In this document: in pieces, positions 1-9,068 of the stretch
How the letters are laid out: the number at the start of each line of letters is the position of its first letter
Position numbering within the stretch: position 1 is the first letter of the stretch
Assembly (NCBI GenBank): GCA_027596035.1
Contig: JADGJA010000519.1
Location: 1 to 16,148 of the forward strand
Reading direction: 5' to 3'
DNA length: 16,148 bases
Source of the DNA: Thoreauomyces humboldtii
Lineage: Eukaryota > Chytridiomycota > Chytridiomycetes > Spizellomycetales > Powellomycetaceae
The notes under the pieces: model-generated
Databases searched by the model: none
Seen by the model: only the letters and a program-made list of their open reading frames with translations
Told to the model about the DNA's origin: nothing
Made by a program: the position numbers and the translations under genes

Positions 1-253
1 ATGTTTAACCAGAGTTCGGACAATCGCCCTTTTTCAAATTAAAAACCTTTTCTTCGTTCGGACGCCAAACTGCCCACGTCATGTTCCCTTTCGGCTCATC
101 GCATCTCCCGTTACCCCGCCGTGTGCCGAACAGTACACCTTGCTGGCGGTCTAATACTTATCATCCGCAACCATCCCTCGGTTCCCCTCCACCGGATTCC
201 ACGTCTTCTCGCCTGTTTCTATCTAGCCCAGAAGAACATCCCTCTACACCATC

Positions 254-1705
254 ATGTCCGTCGTCCGCCACCGCAACGCTGACCGTCCCTACGACATCAT
301 TGGTGAGCAGAGAGCTCACACTTGACCGTACGCTTCTAGCGAAGAGAGTTAACCTTGAACATGGTACCGTAATCTTTCTTCTATCAGTCTGGGGCGCCAC
401 AGGTTTCACCGGAGCACTCGTCGCCGAGTACCTCGCCGTGCACGCTCCCAAGGACGTCAAGTTCGCCATCGCCGGTCGCAACAAGGAGAAGCTCGCCAAA
501 GTCACCGCTCGCATCGTCAAGATGTCCCCCACCCGCAACGATGTTCCCGTCATCATCGCCGACATCCAGGACGAGGCTTCCTTGGATGCCATGGTGTCCA
601 AGACTCGCGTCTTGATCTCGACCGCCGGTCCCTTCTACCTTCATGGTTTCGCGGTAGTGGCCGCTTGCGTTCGCAACAAGACCGATTACATCGATTCCAC
701 GGGCGAACCTCCGTTCACTCGTCGTGTCATCGATGAGCATCATGAGAAGGCCAAGGCGGATGGTACCCTGATCATCCCGAGCTGTGGTTTCGATTCCATT
801 CCTTCGGATCTCGGCGCTTTCATGTGAGCCTCTTGGGCTGGAATCGGGGCGGAATTTCCTCATGATCACGAACTCACATATCCTCACGTAGGATTGCGGA
901 TCATTTCGCTAAACAAGGCAGGCACACTGCATCGGTGCACATGAGCGTCGCCGAGATGAAGGGAGTCGCCAGCGGTGGAACGGTGGCCTCCCTCCTCGGC
1001 GTCCTCACCGAGACCCCTTACAAGGAACAGGTCAAGATGATGGACCCCTACTACCTCTGTCCCTCTGGCGACCACACCGCCAAGGGTCCCGACTCGATGG
1101 TCCCTGGCATGCTGCACTACTCGCACGACCACGCAAAGTGGCAATCCTACTTTGTCATGGAGAGCACCAACAGTCGATACGTCCGTCGTTCCAACCATCT
1201 CCTGGGAAACGCCTACGGTCCCTCCTTCAGCTACCTCGAGACCCAATCCCAGTCCAACGTCCTGGTCGCCGCCGTCGCGGCCGGCGTGACGGTCGCGGCG
1301 GGCGCCGCCCTCGTCGTACCCCCGGTGCAGTGGGTCGTGTCCTACCTGGCCAACAAGTTCGTCCCCGCCGGGTCGGGTCCCTCTGACGAACAGATCAGGA
1401 CCGGTCATTTCACGACCAGGAGCATCGGACACGCCGTCAAGAAGGACGGCGAGGAGGGTCAGACCAGGGCCGTCGTCACCGTTAAGGGTGTGCAGGACCC
1501 CGGGTATGGCGAGACCGCGAAGATGCTCTCCGAGTCCGCCCTCTGTCTGGCCTTGGACAGGAACCTCCTCGCGGACGTGAAGAAGGCTGGAAGCTTCGCT
1601 GGAAGGGTCACGGGAGGTGTCGTCACGGCCAGCACCGCCATGGGTCTGGTTCTGGTCGACAGGCTCAGGAAGGCTGGGATGACCTTTGAGGTCAAGGATA
1701 TGTGA
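254..1705 (+). CDS. Saccharopine dehydrogenase-like oxidoreductase (trans-acting enoyl reductase family)
   Basis: Three exons, 254-302, 388-823 and 892-1705, join into one frame of 432 residues. Introns are 303-387 and 824-891; both start GTGAGC and end in CAG or TAG. The start is the ATG at 254 (MSVVRHRNADRPYDII), because the first intron then restores the Rossmann motif GATGFTG at residues 19-25. Other family marks are STAGPF, the CGFDSIPSDLGAF block just before intron 2, and a C-terminal GGVVTASTAMG stretch. A hydrophobic Ala/Val-rich segment at about residues 285-317 suggests membrane association. Relatives are NAD(P)-binding oxidoreductases, mostly of unproven substrate; the name saccharopine dehydrogenase is by homology only, so a role in lysine metabolism should not be assumed. 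Length is normal for the family. It is convergent with the DUF726 gene, 487 bp apart. Family confidence is high; the reaction is unknown. Confidence 0.92.
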
Positions 1706-2192
1706 GCTTCGTCTGTAGGTTTCTTTCTTTTTGGGGAGGTTCAGCTTGGAGGTGATGAACCTTGGTAACACACAATTGCAAATACAAACGCACTCTTGCA
1801 TTTTTCTCTCTTATCCGGCATGCACCACCTCATGACGAGCAAGTACTGTATGTACGAAACGTGGTAATCAGACCGTCCTTTCTTTGAAAAATTGCCATGC
1901 CCACGTCGACAGAGCCCTTACGCTGTCGCGAGCAAACACTCTACTGTAGGTAACCGGTATGCAGTGTTGGCCCCTTCTCGTATATGGAGGGAGCAACGCC
2001 GTGCCTCCCTGGCAGACTCGTCCTTACCCATGTACGTGAGGAGTAAACGGGTATGAGCAATTGTCTAAAGATGTTGTATTGAAAAACAACTGACGCAGAC
2101 AGTCCCAGCTGTTTACGCCAATGAGCTCCGTCGCAACTCTGTACGCAGATGCTACACGTCACGGAAATCTCCCACCTTTTCCTAGCCAACCC
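1706..2192. other. Convergent intergenic region, 3' ends of two genes
   Basis: This 487 bp stretch lies between the stop codons of two genes that point at each other, so it should hold both 3' UTRs and polyadenylation sites. I found no conserved reading frame, RNA gene or canonical AATAAA signal. Short ORFs here do not resemble known proteins. Confidence 0.6.
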
Positions 2193-4277
2193 CTACCCAC
2201 CCCGCACTGGCAAAGCGGGAGGGGTGTCCTCCTGGCCCACCACGTCGGGCCTCTTCGGCAACGTCGGACTACCACCGACGTTGGCCTCGAGTCCCTTCTG
2301 GACGATGTCCTCCAGAGGAGCATCGTCCGAACTCTCCTGCCTCTCTATGGCTCTCAGGACCTTGATCTGCTCCCTCAGCTCCTCGTCGTCCAGATCCTCG
2401 GCCCCGGCCATCTGCAGACACTTTCCGATGGCGCCCCTGTACTTGAGATGGCCCTCCACGACGTCGCTGACGTCCAGATCCTCCACGCCGTCGAGTCCGA
2501 TGGGTTCGAGTCCCGCGACAGAGAGCTTGACGTTGGTGGTGCGGTACAGGTAGGCGAGCAACCAGTCCTTTGAGCTGTATCCGTTGACGATCCGACCTGC
2601 AACGACCCGGCGGATCGACTTCCACACGTCCTTGTCGCCAGAGGCTGGGAGACCGAACATGTAGGCGTGTTCGATCGTGCCGTGGGCGTGACGACGCGAG
2701 AGCTCTTCGAGGCAGTAGTAGATCACGCGCGCTCCGATGCCGTATCCGATCTGGGTAGGGTGTGTAAGAAAAGAAAAAGGGGTTTGAAGAGAGGAATCGG
2801 GGTCGGGGAAATGTTCTGCATGTCTCTCGTCTGTCCGCTTTTTGTGTGAGCAGGTGCCGCAAGAACTCACCAGTGTTACAGGTCTCTCCCCTTGCACCTT
2901 TTCGATCAACACGTCGGCCAGCACGACTCCGGTCTTCTTCGATAGCTCCATGGCGTTGCTCCATGGATTGTCGACGAGCACGGCGGCCTTGAGGAGACCC
3001 AGTGGCCAGAGGGCCGTGAAAAGAGACGCGAGCACCGTCTGCTTGATGATCTCAGCTTTGAGGTATCCGACCGCTTGGGACTTGATGAGGGTGGTCAGAG
3101 GGTTGCCGAGCTTGAGTAGCGCTTTCACTTCCTGCAAACGTATTCATGTTTGTATATGGACGGAAAGAGTCGGACCAATTGCGTCGGGATCCGGATACAT
3201 ACGAATTGAAGGGCCTGAACGTCTCCGGTTCCATTGATGATGGTCCATGGTGCGACGACGTCCGTCTCCTTGTTCAACCATCCCGTCACGCCGAGCGTCA
3301 CGTGCAACCGCTGCTCCAGCTTCAAGGCTTTGAAGTCAAAGTCGGAAACTTCTTTCGTCCGGTTCGAGATTGCCTTCATGGACTTGTCTGATTTAGTGTC
3401 GTAGGAAGGGAACGGTGAGATTGAGGGTTTTTTCTGTCGAAGGGCGCTCGCGGCCCTTGATGCATTGCGGGGGGTGGGGATTTTTTTTTTCTTTTCGCAA
3501 CTCACGTCCACCGTAAGCACCGAACAAGGAACCCACGACCAGTCCGCTGCTCGCCAATCCGCCTGCCAGCATTCCCGCAGCCGTTCCACCCAGACCGACG
3601 GCTCCCAGGACGGTCGCCAGACCCGCGCCCACGAAGGGAGCGGCCAGTCCGCCGGTGATGCCGATGGCGAGGGCGCCGAACGTGGCGGCCGCTCCGATCT
3701 TGAGGTTCCTCATGGTCCGTCCGCTCTCCTCCCTCTTGGCGGCGGCGTTGGACTCCTTTATGGCCTCCTCGGGGTGCTTGAGGATGGCGTCGACGCTCTC
3801 CTCGTAGTCGGCCGGGAAGGGCAGCTGGAAGGACGTGGCCAGATGACGGAACAGGACGCGGGTCCTGGCATCGTACCTCTTGGTGGTTGTCAGCACGAGC
3901 AGGAGGAAGGTCCTGAGGAGGGACGCTCTCGACGCGGGGGGCAGGGCGAGCAGAGGACTGGCCTCGACGACGGTCCTGCTGGGCAGGTGGCGTGAGATGC
4001 TGTCCCTCACGGGAGGAGCGTCCTTTTTCGGCTTCTCCAGGATGCCGACCCACACGAGGTCGAGCATCTCTTGCGCCCACTCGTCGAAGCTGGCGAGGGT
4101 GACCTTTCCCTCGTCGGTGAGACCCGGGGGGAACACGATGGAGAGGACGCGGGTGATGGTTCCGTCCTTGAGGCAGGCGGGAAGGACGCCGTTGCGCATT
4201 TGGGCGGTCGTGTAAAGACATGCGTCGTAGAAGAGCTGAGCCTCCTTCTGAGGGAGTGCGTTGGTGGTTGCTGCCAT
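2193..4277 (-). CDS. DUF726 / TMCO4-type membrane protein with alpha/beta-hydrolase-like domain
   Basis: Four exons on the minus strand, 4277-3506, 3387-3203, 3131-2871 and 2750-2193, give 591 residues with no frame break. Introns are 3388-3505, 3132-3202 and 2751-2870, starting GTGAGT, GTATGT and GTGAGT. Exon 1 encodes an alpha-helical N-terminal region and then a long Gly/Ala-rich hydrophobic stretch at about residues 194-257, likely one or two membrane passes. The rest is the DUF726 core: RLHVTLGVTGWL, then SQAVGYLKAEIIKQT, ALWPLGLLK, GERPVTL, IGYGIGARVIYYCLEEL and VNGYSSKDWLLAYLYR. The tail (about the last 60 residues) is acidic and polar, probably disordered. Relatives are fungal DUF726 proteins and animal TMCO4; their activity is not well defined. 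The position that normally holds the serine of a GxSxG nucleophile elbow is glycine here (residue 410). It is divergent from the Kelch gene, with 317 bp between start codons. Confidence 0.92.
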
Positions 4278-4594
4278 GATCCTGGGCTATCTGTGCGGGT
4301 GTGGTTCGGTCCGTCCGTCCGCTTGTTGAACTGGTATGGAGTGAGCCGCTATGCAATTCTATAGGTAGGCATGCACAGGCTCATCGTCGAAAGGGTTGTG
4401 ACATCACAGGAGCACCAAGCAAGTGCTGGAGCAAGTTGCAGTGGGTCGACAGTAGTTTCTCACAGATATCAACGAGCACAGCCCCGTTGGCCTCTCGTCG
4501 TCGCAGCGTTTTCCCTTCTCCTTCTTTTTTTGGGGTAGGTAGCGCAGGCAGGACCGAAACGTGCAATCGCAGGGAAAGGAGTAACAGGACGGCA
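4278..4594. promoter_or_regulatory. Divergent promoter region shared by DUF726 and Kelch genes
   Basis: This 317 bp gap separates two start codons facing apart, so both promoters and 5' UTRs must lie here or overlap neighbouring sequence. A pyrimidine-rich stretch runs to a T tract at about 4525-4532. I see no obvious TATA box placed for either gene. Assignment rests on gene arrangement only. Confidence 0.5.
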
Positions 4595-6293
4595 ATGACC
4601 CGCGACAAGCGAAAGAAGCGAAAGGACCACGCCGCAAAGAGCGCCGTCTCAAAGTCCCACAAGGCCAACAAGCAGGCCCAGAAGGCTCACCGAAAGGACC
4701 AGAAGCAGAACGGAGAGGACTCGGAGGAGGACATCGAACTCCTGCTCAGGCAGTTCGAGGAGCTGGACAGGTCCAGGATCAAGGCTCCCACCGCAGAGGA
4801 ACCCTGTCCGCCTCCATCCCCCAGAGCCAACGCTTCCTTCGTCCCGAGTCCTCTGAACGCCGCTCACTGCTTCCTGTTCGGTGGCGAGGAGTGCACCGGT
4901 CCCAAGCTCAAGGTCTACAACGACCTCTTCAGGTACCGCATCGACAAGAAGGACTGGCGAAGCATCACCTGCGCTCTGCAACCTGGACCACGATCCGGAC
5001 ATCAGGTCGTGCCTCTCACCTCCGGCAAGCTGGTCCTGTTCGGAGGGGAGTACGCCTCGGCCACCCAGAGTCAGTTCCATCACTGGAAGGTGCGGCGCTG
5101 TTGGTTCCAAGAAAAGTAAAGGCGCCCTTCGAATCCTCGGGATCGCTGATCGTAACAACGTCGATCGTTCCTCCATTTCGTCAACAGGACACTTGGATCT
5201 TCGACATCAAAACGAGTCTATGGGAGAAACTCGACATACCCTCTCCCGCCGCGCGATCCGGACATCGCATGACCGTCTGGAAGCACCTTGTGGTCCTCTA
5301 CGGAGGCTTCTACGACAACTACAAGACGACAAAGTACTACGACGATCTTTGGGTCTTTGACACCATCGAATACAAGTGGACAAAGTTGGAGACCTCGTCC
5401 GTGTCCTCCAGACCAAGGTACGGAACCCGATGGGAGCTCTTTCGGTCCGGTCTATACTCCTGCTGATGGGATACCTTCATCTCGTAGCGGGAGATCCGGC
5501 TTTCAATGGTTTACGCACGGAGACACCTGCTACATGTACGGTGGTTACTGCAAGGAGAAATTGGAAGGCGAGCGGGAGAAGGGGATAGTATTTTCCGGTA
5601 AAGTTCCATCGCTCTTGCACCCCTTCCCCCATCCAACGATCCTCACGATTCGTTCGTTCGATTTCCCGTTTACCAGACATGTGGGCGTTGACCATGTCCC
5701 TCGACATGTCCAATCTCCGGTGGGAACGAGTCAAAAAGTCCAACTCGGCTCCACCGCCACGTGCCGGCTGCTCCATGACGGTACACAAATCTCGGGCCGT
5801 CCTGTTCGGGGGAGTGGAGGACGACGAAGAAGGGGACGAAAGCGTATGTCAGAGCGACATGTACAGCATCACCCTGGACGCACGAAAATGGTTTTCCTTC
5901 AACGTGAAAGCCCCACCACCACCACCATCACCATCACCATCACCGTCCACGACCGTGCCGGTGATGCCGTCCATAGGCGAACCCGGAGGAACCTTCGACC
6001 CATCGCGCCCCCATCCTCGGTACAACGCCATGCTGGCCGTGCAGAAGAACACGATGCTGCTGTACGGAGGCTTGTTCGAGGACAGGAAGGTGGAACACAC
6101 GCTGGACGACCTCTGGTGCATCAACCTGGACAAGCAGGGACCGTGGGAGTGTCTGCTGCCCGGATCGTGGGAGAGGTCTTCCACGACCACGACCACGACC
6201 GAAGCGAAACCTGTGGGCGATGGTGGAGACGGGGAGCAAGGGAGCGACAGTGGGAGCGATACCGACAGCAGTGACAGCGACGATAGTGATTAG
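4595..6293 (+). CDS. KEL3: Kelch-repeat protein, KLHDC4 / yeast Kel3 type
   Basis: Four exons, 4595-5089, 5188-5417, 5488-5597 and 5677-6293, give 483 residues in one frame. Introns are 5090-5187, 5418-5487 and 5598-5676. The ATG at 4595 opens a very basic Lys/Arg-rich N-terminus (MTRDKRKKRKDHAAKS), then an acidic patch, then the family hallmark PCPPPSPRANAS at residues 70-81. Kelch blades follow, shown by LFGGEECTG, LVLFGGEYAS, DTWIFDIKTSLWEKL, LVVLYGGFYDN, TCYMYGGYCK, AVLFGGVEDD and MLLYGGLFED; these should form a beta-propeller for protein binding. Low-complexity inserts are an alternating Pro/Ser tract encoded around 5910-5945 and an acidic Ser/Asp tail at the end. The order of basic head, PCPPPSPR and propeller matches KLHDC4/Kel3, whose exact role is unclear. 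The symbol is by family resemblance. Last exon start was chosen because DMWALTMSLDMSNLRW continues the blade. Confidence 0.92.
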
Positions 6294-6510
6294 AACAGGG
6301 GACTGAAGCTACGGCCTTTTTTTTTCAAAGCCAGTGCTTACAGTGCGGCTGCTACAGTGGGAACGACACAACCAAGCAGTTTCGGAATGGGAGCGGACAG
6401 GGAATCGATCGTATTGTCAACTTTGGGGAGTTGACCCACAATGGTTTTTCCAAAAGACTTTATATATCTCTCGACCAAATCAAAGTCAGGGTTGATTTTG
6501 GTTCGAGAAC

Positions 6511-6879
6511 ATGGGCGAGCCTGTCTGTAATAGCGTGATAGCGCATCTACAGCAGCTTTGGAGTTCCTACTTCGGATCTATCTCAGATGCCGCTCAAGTT
6601 CCTGGGCAATCGGAGGAGCTGCCGCTGGCGATGAGATCCACTCGACAAGCCATCCATGGTTGGCGCACATAAAAGACGGAAGTGGATCATCGGGAGGACG
6701 TGAAGACAGAGATGCGGAGCGCATTGTCCACGGCTCGTGCGTTCCAACAAAACTCACTCTTTTCATTCCCCCGAGAACAGGACGGCCAACTGTTACAGCT
6801 CATGCGCGCATTTTTCCCTGCCGCGAAGCAGCGGCGCGCCGAGTCTCGTCCAGTCGCTGTGTTTCTCTCCCGTACTTGA
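6511..6879 (+). pseudogene. Possible broken or unrecognised ORF with an in-frame stop
   Basis: From the ATG at 6511 a protein-like frame (MGEPVCNSVIAHLQQLWSSY...) runs 53 codons to TAA at 6670-6672. The same frame then stays open for another 68 codons (KTEVDHREDVKTEMRS... to SRT) ending at 6879. Both halves have balanced composition and plausible helices. No standard intron was seen that would remove the stop. It could be a decayed gene, a chance frame, or part of a gene using non-obvious splicing. I do not recognise a family, and a different plus-strand frame overlaps it, so the call is weak. Confidence 0.18.
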
Positions 6880-6944
6880 ACCATTCAGAGCGTTTTCAAT
6901 TCATGACAAAAATGACAGTAACTCCCAACATCACGCCCGAGTAC

Positions 6945-7217
6945 GCAAGGCCAACCCAACGGCTCATCATGGCTGCAGCTCAGGCCTCATCACCGTCGAC
7001 CACGCCCTACGCCACTACGCAAGCTCTCCATGAAAGTCCGTTCAAGAGCATTGAAGACATACCCAATTTTGAACCGCAGACGACTGCAGACGTGGTGGAG
7101 GAGAACGATTCCATCCTTCCCGTTGTGGTGCGCATGCGGGACGACAGGAGCGACTCCGACTAGGTGCAAAGGATGCGGAAGTGATTCATCAATGATGAGC
7201 CGTTGGGTTGGCCTTGC
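6945..7217. repeat. Inverted repeat A, two perfect 26 bp arms
   Basis: The arm at 6945-6970 (starts GCAAGGCCAACCC, ends CTCATCAT) is the exact reverse complement of 7192-7217. The arms are 221 bp apart. No target-site duplication flanks them, so a simple miniature transposon is not supported. A match this long is far beyond chance in so short a region. Confidence 0.93.
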
Positions 7218-7232
7218 ATCCTTTGCACCTAG
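7160..7232. repeat. Inverted repeat B, two perfect 17 bp arms
   Basis: CTAGGTGCAAAGGATGC at 7160-7176 is the exact reverse complement of 7216-7232, with a 39 bp spacer. The right arm of repeat A lies in the spacer and shares two bases (GC) with the right arm of B. The order along the strand is A, B, A', B', so the two pairings cross each other. Confidence 0.93.
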
Positions 7233-7918
7233 GGAAGCAAAGCGGGCAGGATGCAAAACCCCGTCAGAATGGAAAACTTTCGGAAATCCCAACAGGGTCC
7301 CGCCTCCGATTCGCTCCTTGGCCATCATGCAGAGAAAATTGTCATGGACCTCGTGATTCTCGTGGCGTTCCGTTCTCTCTCTATCAGAGTTCCGTACGCA
7401 CCCTATTCGTTCCGTTTTAACCATCGGCTCAACAGTCCCCCGTCGTGGATGCGTCAAGTTTCGAGTTGGCCCCGAGCATGTCAAGCCGAGTTCGGGTACC
7501 TGGCGCCCGTCTTCACGCCGGGCAGTAGTGCATGAACAACAAACGCGCAACGAAGAGATAAGAAATGTGCTTGGGCATAGCATGTTTTTATTTTCGCAAG
7601 AAGACGATGTAAAAAAAGTGTGTGCAAGACTACAAGGACAGTTGACCATGCCTCTGACATCGATGCGTCCCACGCATCCCTTGATGGACGATGTCCTTGC
7701 CGAGATTGGGTACCTATGATAGTTGTAGTCGACGACATCTGAAATCGAGAAGAGAAGACGGAAGAACTAGACCCTCTGCATTTACACCGGCTTGGGACGG
7801 TTCACCCTTTCGGGCAAGCTGCATTGTCTAGAAAGGATGCAATTTAGTTGTTCTCGAACGCTTCAGGTACAAAGGATATACTTAGCGAGGTGGTGGAACT
7901 CCGTCGGTAATGTCGGAT

Positions 7919-8060
7919 GGCGAAGACGAAGGCGGGATGGTGACCGGGTGGAACGTCGGCGAAGGTGGCACGTTGGCGAAGGTGGAAACTTTACGGAGGT
8001 GGTGGTGGTGGTGGTGGCGAAGGTGGAAAGTTGACGAAAGTGAAGCCGAGGCGAAGGCGG
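7919..8060. repeat. Degenerate G/A-rich minisatellite with GGT run
   Basis: The motif GGCGAAGGTGG recurs at irregular spacing (for example within 7960-7985 and again near 8016), mixed with GAAAC/GTT spacers and a perfect (GGT) run at about 7997-8015. The plus strand stays strongly purine-rich to about 8150. The 60- to 226-codon frames crossing it (poly-Trp or poly-His translations) are repeat artefacts. Confidence 0.75.
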
Positions 8061-8240
8061 CGAGCTGTTCTTTGGGAGGCAAGGCAAGGTGAAAGCGAGC
8101 GAGAGAGAGCAAGAGAGACGACAAAGATAGACAACAAAGAGCAACTTCGACTGCGATGGGAGTCGGAATGGACAGAAGGTCAAAGGCCAACGACGTTGTA
8201 CTTGCTTCCAAGAAGATCCAATCCGTTGTGTTTGGTGGTT

Positions 8241-9068
8241 TCAGGATCGGGCACTCTTGACCGCGATCCGGACGGATCTTCGAGGGTTCTGACGAGCGAT
8301 GCGAGCCGACCGACGTGTGGGTTCCGTGTTCTTCACCTTCTTGACTCGGGGACGGTGAGGGGAAGAAGCTTCGGGGACGGTGGTGGACTCGTCGACGACG
8401 ACGACGGCGACTGCAGCAACGATCTCCTCAAGTACGACGGCGTCCTGTGCCTGGGATGGGACAAAAGAAGAAGAAGTGAGAGCAAGAATGGTGTCGGGTA
8501 CATACGAGGGAACAAAGGCGACGACATCAAGAACCTGAGCTTGAACCTGACGCCAGCGAGCCTTGGTCTCCTCGACGAGCGTGTACTCCTTGAACATCGA
8601 GTGGAGCTTCCTGCGAGCCGGCTGCTGGGCACTCCTGGAGAGTGATGTGAGGCGCTTCTGAGCAAGGCCTCTTACCAACGGCTTTCCTTTGGTGCACTTC
8701 TTCGGCTGTGGTCCTGCCGAGGACAGTGCCAAGATGCACCTGGCTGCGTATGTGATCTGCTGGGTGACGACGACGTTCAAGACCGGGTTGCCCTGGATGA
8801 TTTGACGACCGAACGGAGCGGCTCTGGATAGGATGGCGAGGTAATCGGCGGCGATCCCATATTCTTCTGTGGTACGGAACTGACCCTCGGACGGGTTGGG
8901 TGCGGTAGCTTGCAGAGTTGGCAGCAAGGCACAGCGAGCTGAACGAAGGGTCTGTGCAGCTTGGGCCTGGACAGCCTTCCATCGAAGAGTTTGGAGGTCG
9001 AGAGCTTCTGCCTCGGAGAGACGTTCGGCTTCGGCACTAGAGACAAGAGACGGTTGGAAAGAGACCAT
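8241..9068 (-). CDS. Unrecognised Ala-rich protein with basic RRSxRIA tail
   Basis: A single open frame of 275 codons starts at the ATG at 9066-9068 and ends TGA at 8241-8243. I do not recognise the family. The N-terminal two thirds is helical and rich in Ala, Gln and Leu (for example AEAERLSEAEALDLQTLRWK), without a signal peptide. A short hydrophobic Val/Ala run lies at about residues 217-227. The tail is Lys/Arg-rich and carries the motif twice, RRSARIA and RRSVRIA; similar basic motifs are seen in many fungal proteins of unknown function and may bind nucleic acid or act as a nuclear signal, which is inference. A near-consensus intron (GTATGT...CCCAG, 8451-8505, 55 nt) lies inside the frame. 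If spliced, the frame shifts to a different 226-residue product ending at 8333. I kept the unspliced frame because it retains the repeated basic motif. Confidence 0.6.
   Translation of the reverse strand: MVSFQPSLVSSAEAERLSEAEALDLQTLRWKAVQAQAAQTLRSARCALLPTLQATAPNPSEGQFRTTEEYGIAADYLAILSRAAPFGRQIIQGNPVLNVVVTQQITYAARCILALSSAGPQPKKCTKGKPLVRGLAQKRLTSLSRSAQQPARRKLHSMFKEYTLVEETKARWRQVQAQVLDVVAFVPSYVPDTILALTSSSFVPSQAQDAVVLEEIVAAVAVVVVDESTTVPEASSPHRPRVKKVKNTEPTRRSARIARQNPRRSVRIAVKSARS

Larger units (their letters stand above)
6294..8240. other. Gene-poor region, no recognised gene
   Basis: About 1.95 kb between the Kelch stop and the end of the next minus-strand gene. It contains the interleaved inverted repeats (6945-7232), a possible broken ORF (6511-6879), an overlapping plus-strand frame of 201 codons (6558-7163), a minus-strand frame of 227 codons (6990-7673) and a G/A-rich minisatellite. 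None of the translations resembles a family I know. The plus and minus frames share the peptide ARPTQRLI only because the DNA between them is an inverted duplication. Confidence 0.5.

Noticed and set aside
81..827. 248-codon plus-strand frame starting at 81
   Set aside because: Its first part reads through upstream sequence and the intron in a frame different from exon 1; only the part after 388 is real coding sequence, and that belongs to the spliced gene.
884..1801. 305-codon minus-strand frame opposite the oxidoreductase
   Set aside because: It is the mirror of a GC-biased conserved exon; its translation is low-complexity Gly/Asp/Val/His sequence with no family likeness, while the plus strand has clear conserved motifs.
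5288..6274. 328-codon plus-strand frame overlapping the Kelch gene
   Set aside because: It is out of frame with the Kelch blades and gives His/Arg/Thr repeat-like sequence, so it is a shadow of the real exons.
6495..6520. Possible tRNA B-box (GGTTCGAG...)
   Set aside because: No A-box, acceptor stem or cloverleaf could be fitted around it.
6945..7217. Miniature transposon bounded by the 26 bp inverted repeats
   Set aside because: No target-site duplication flanks the arms, and the second, crossing repeat does not fit a simple element with terminal repeats.
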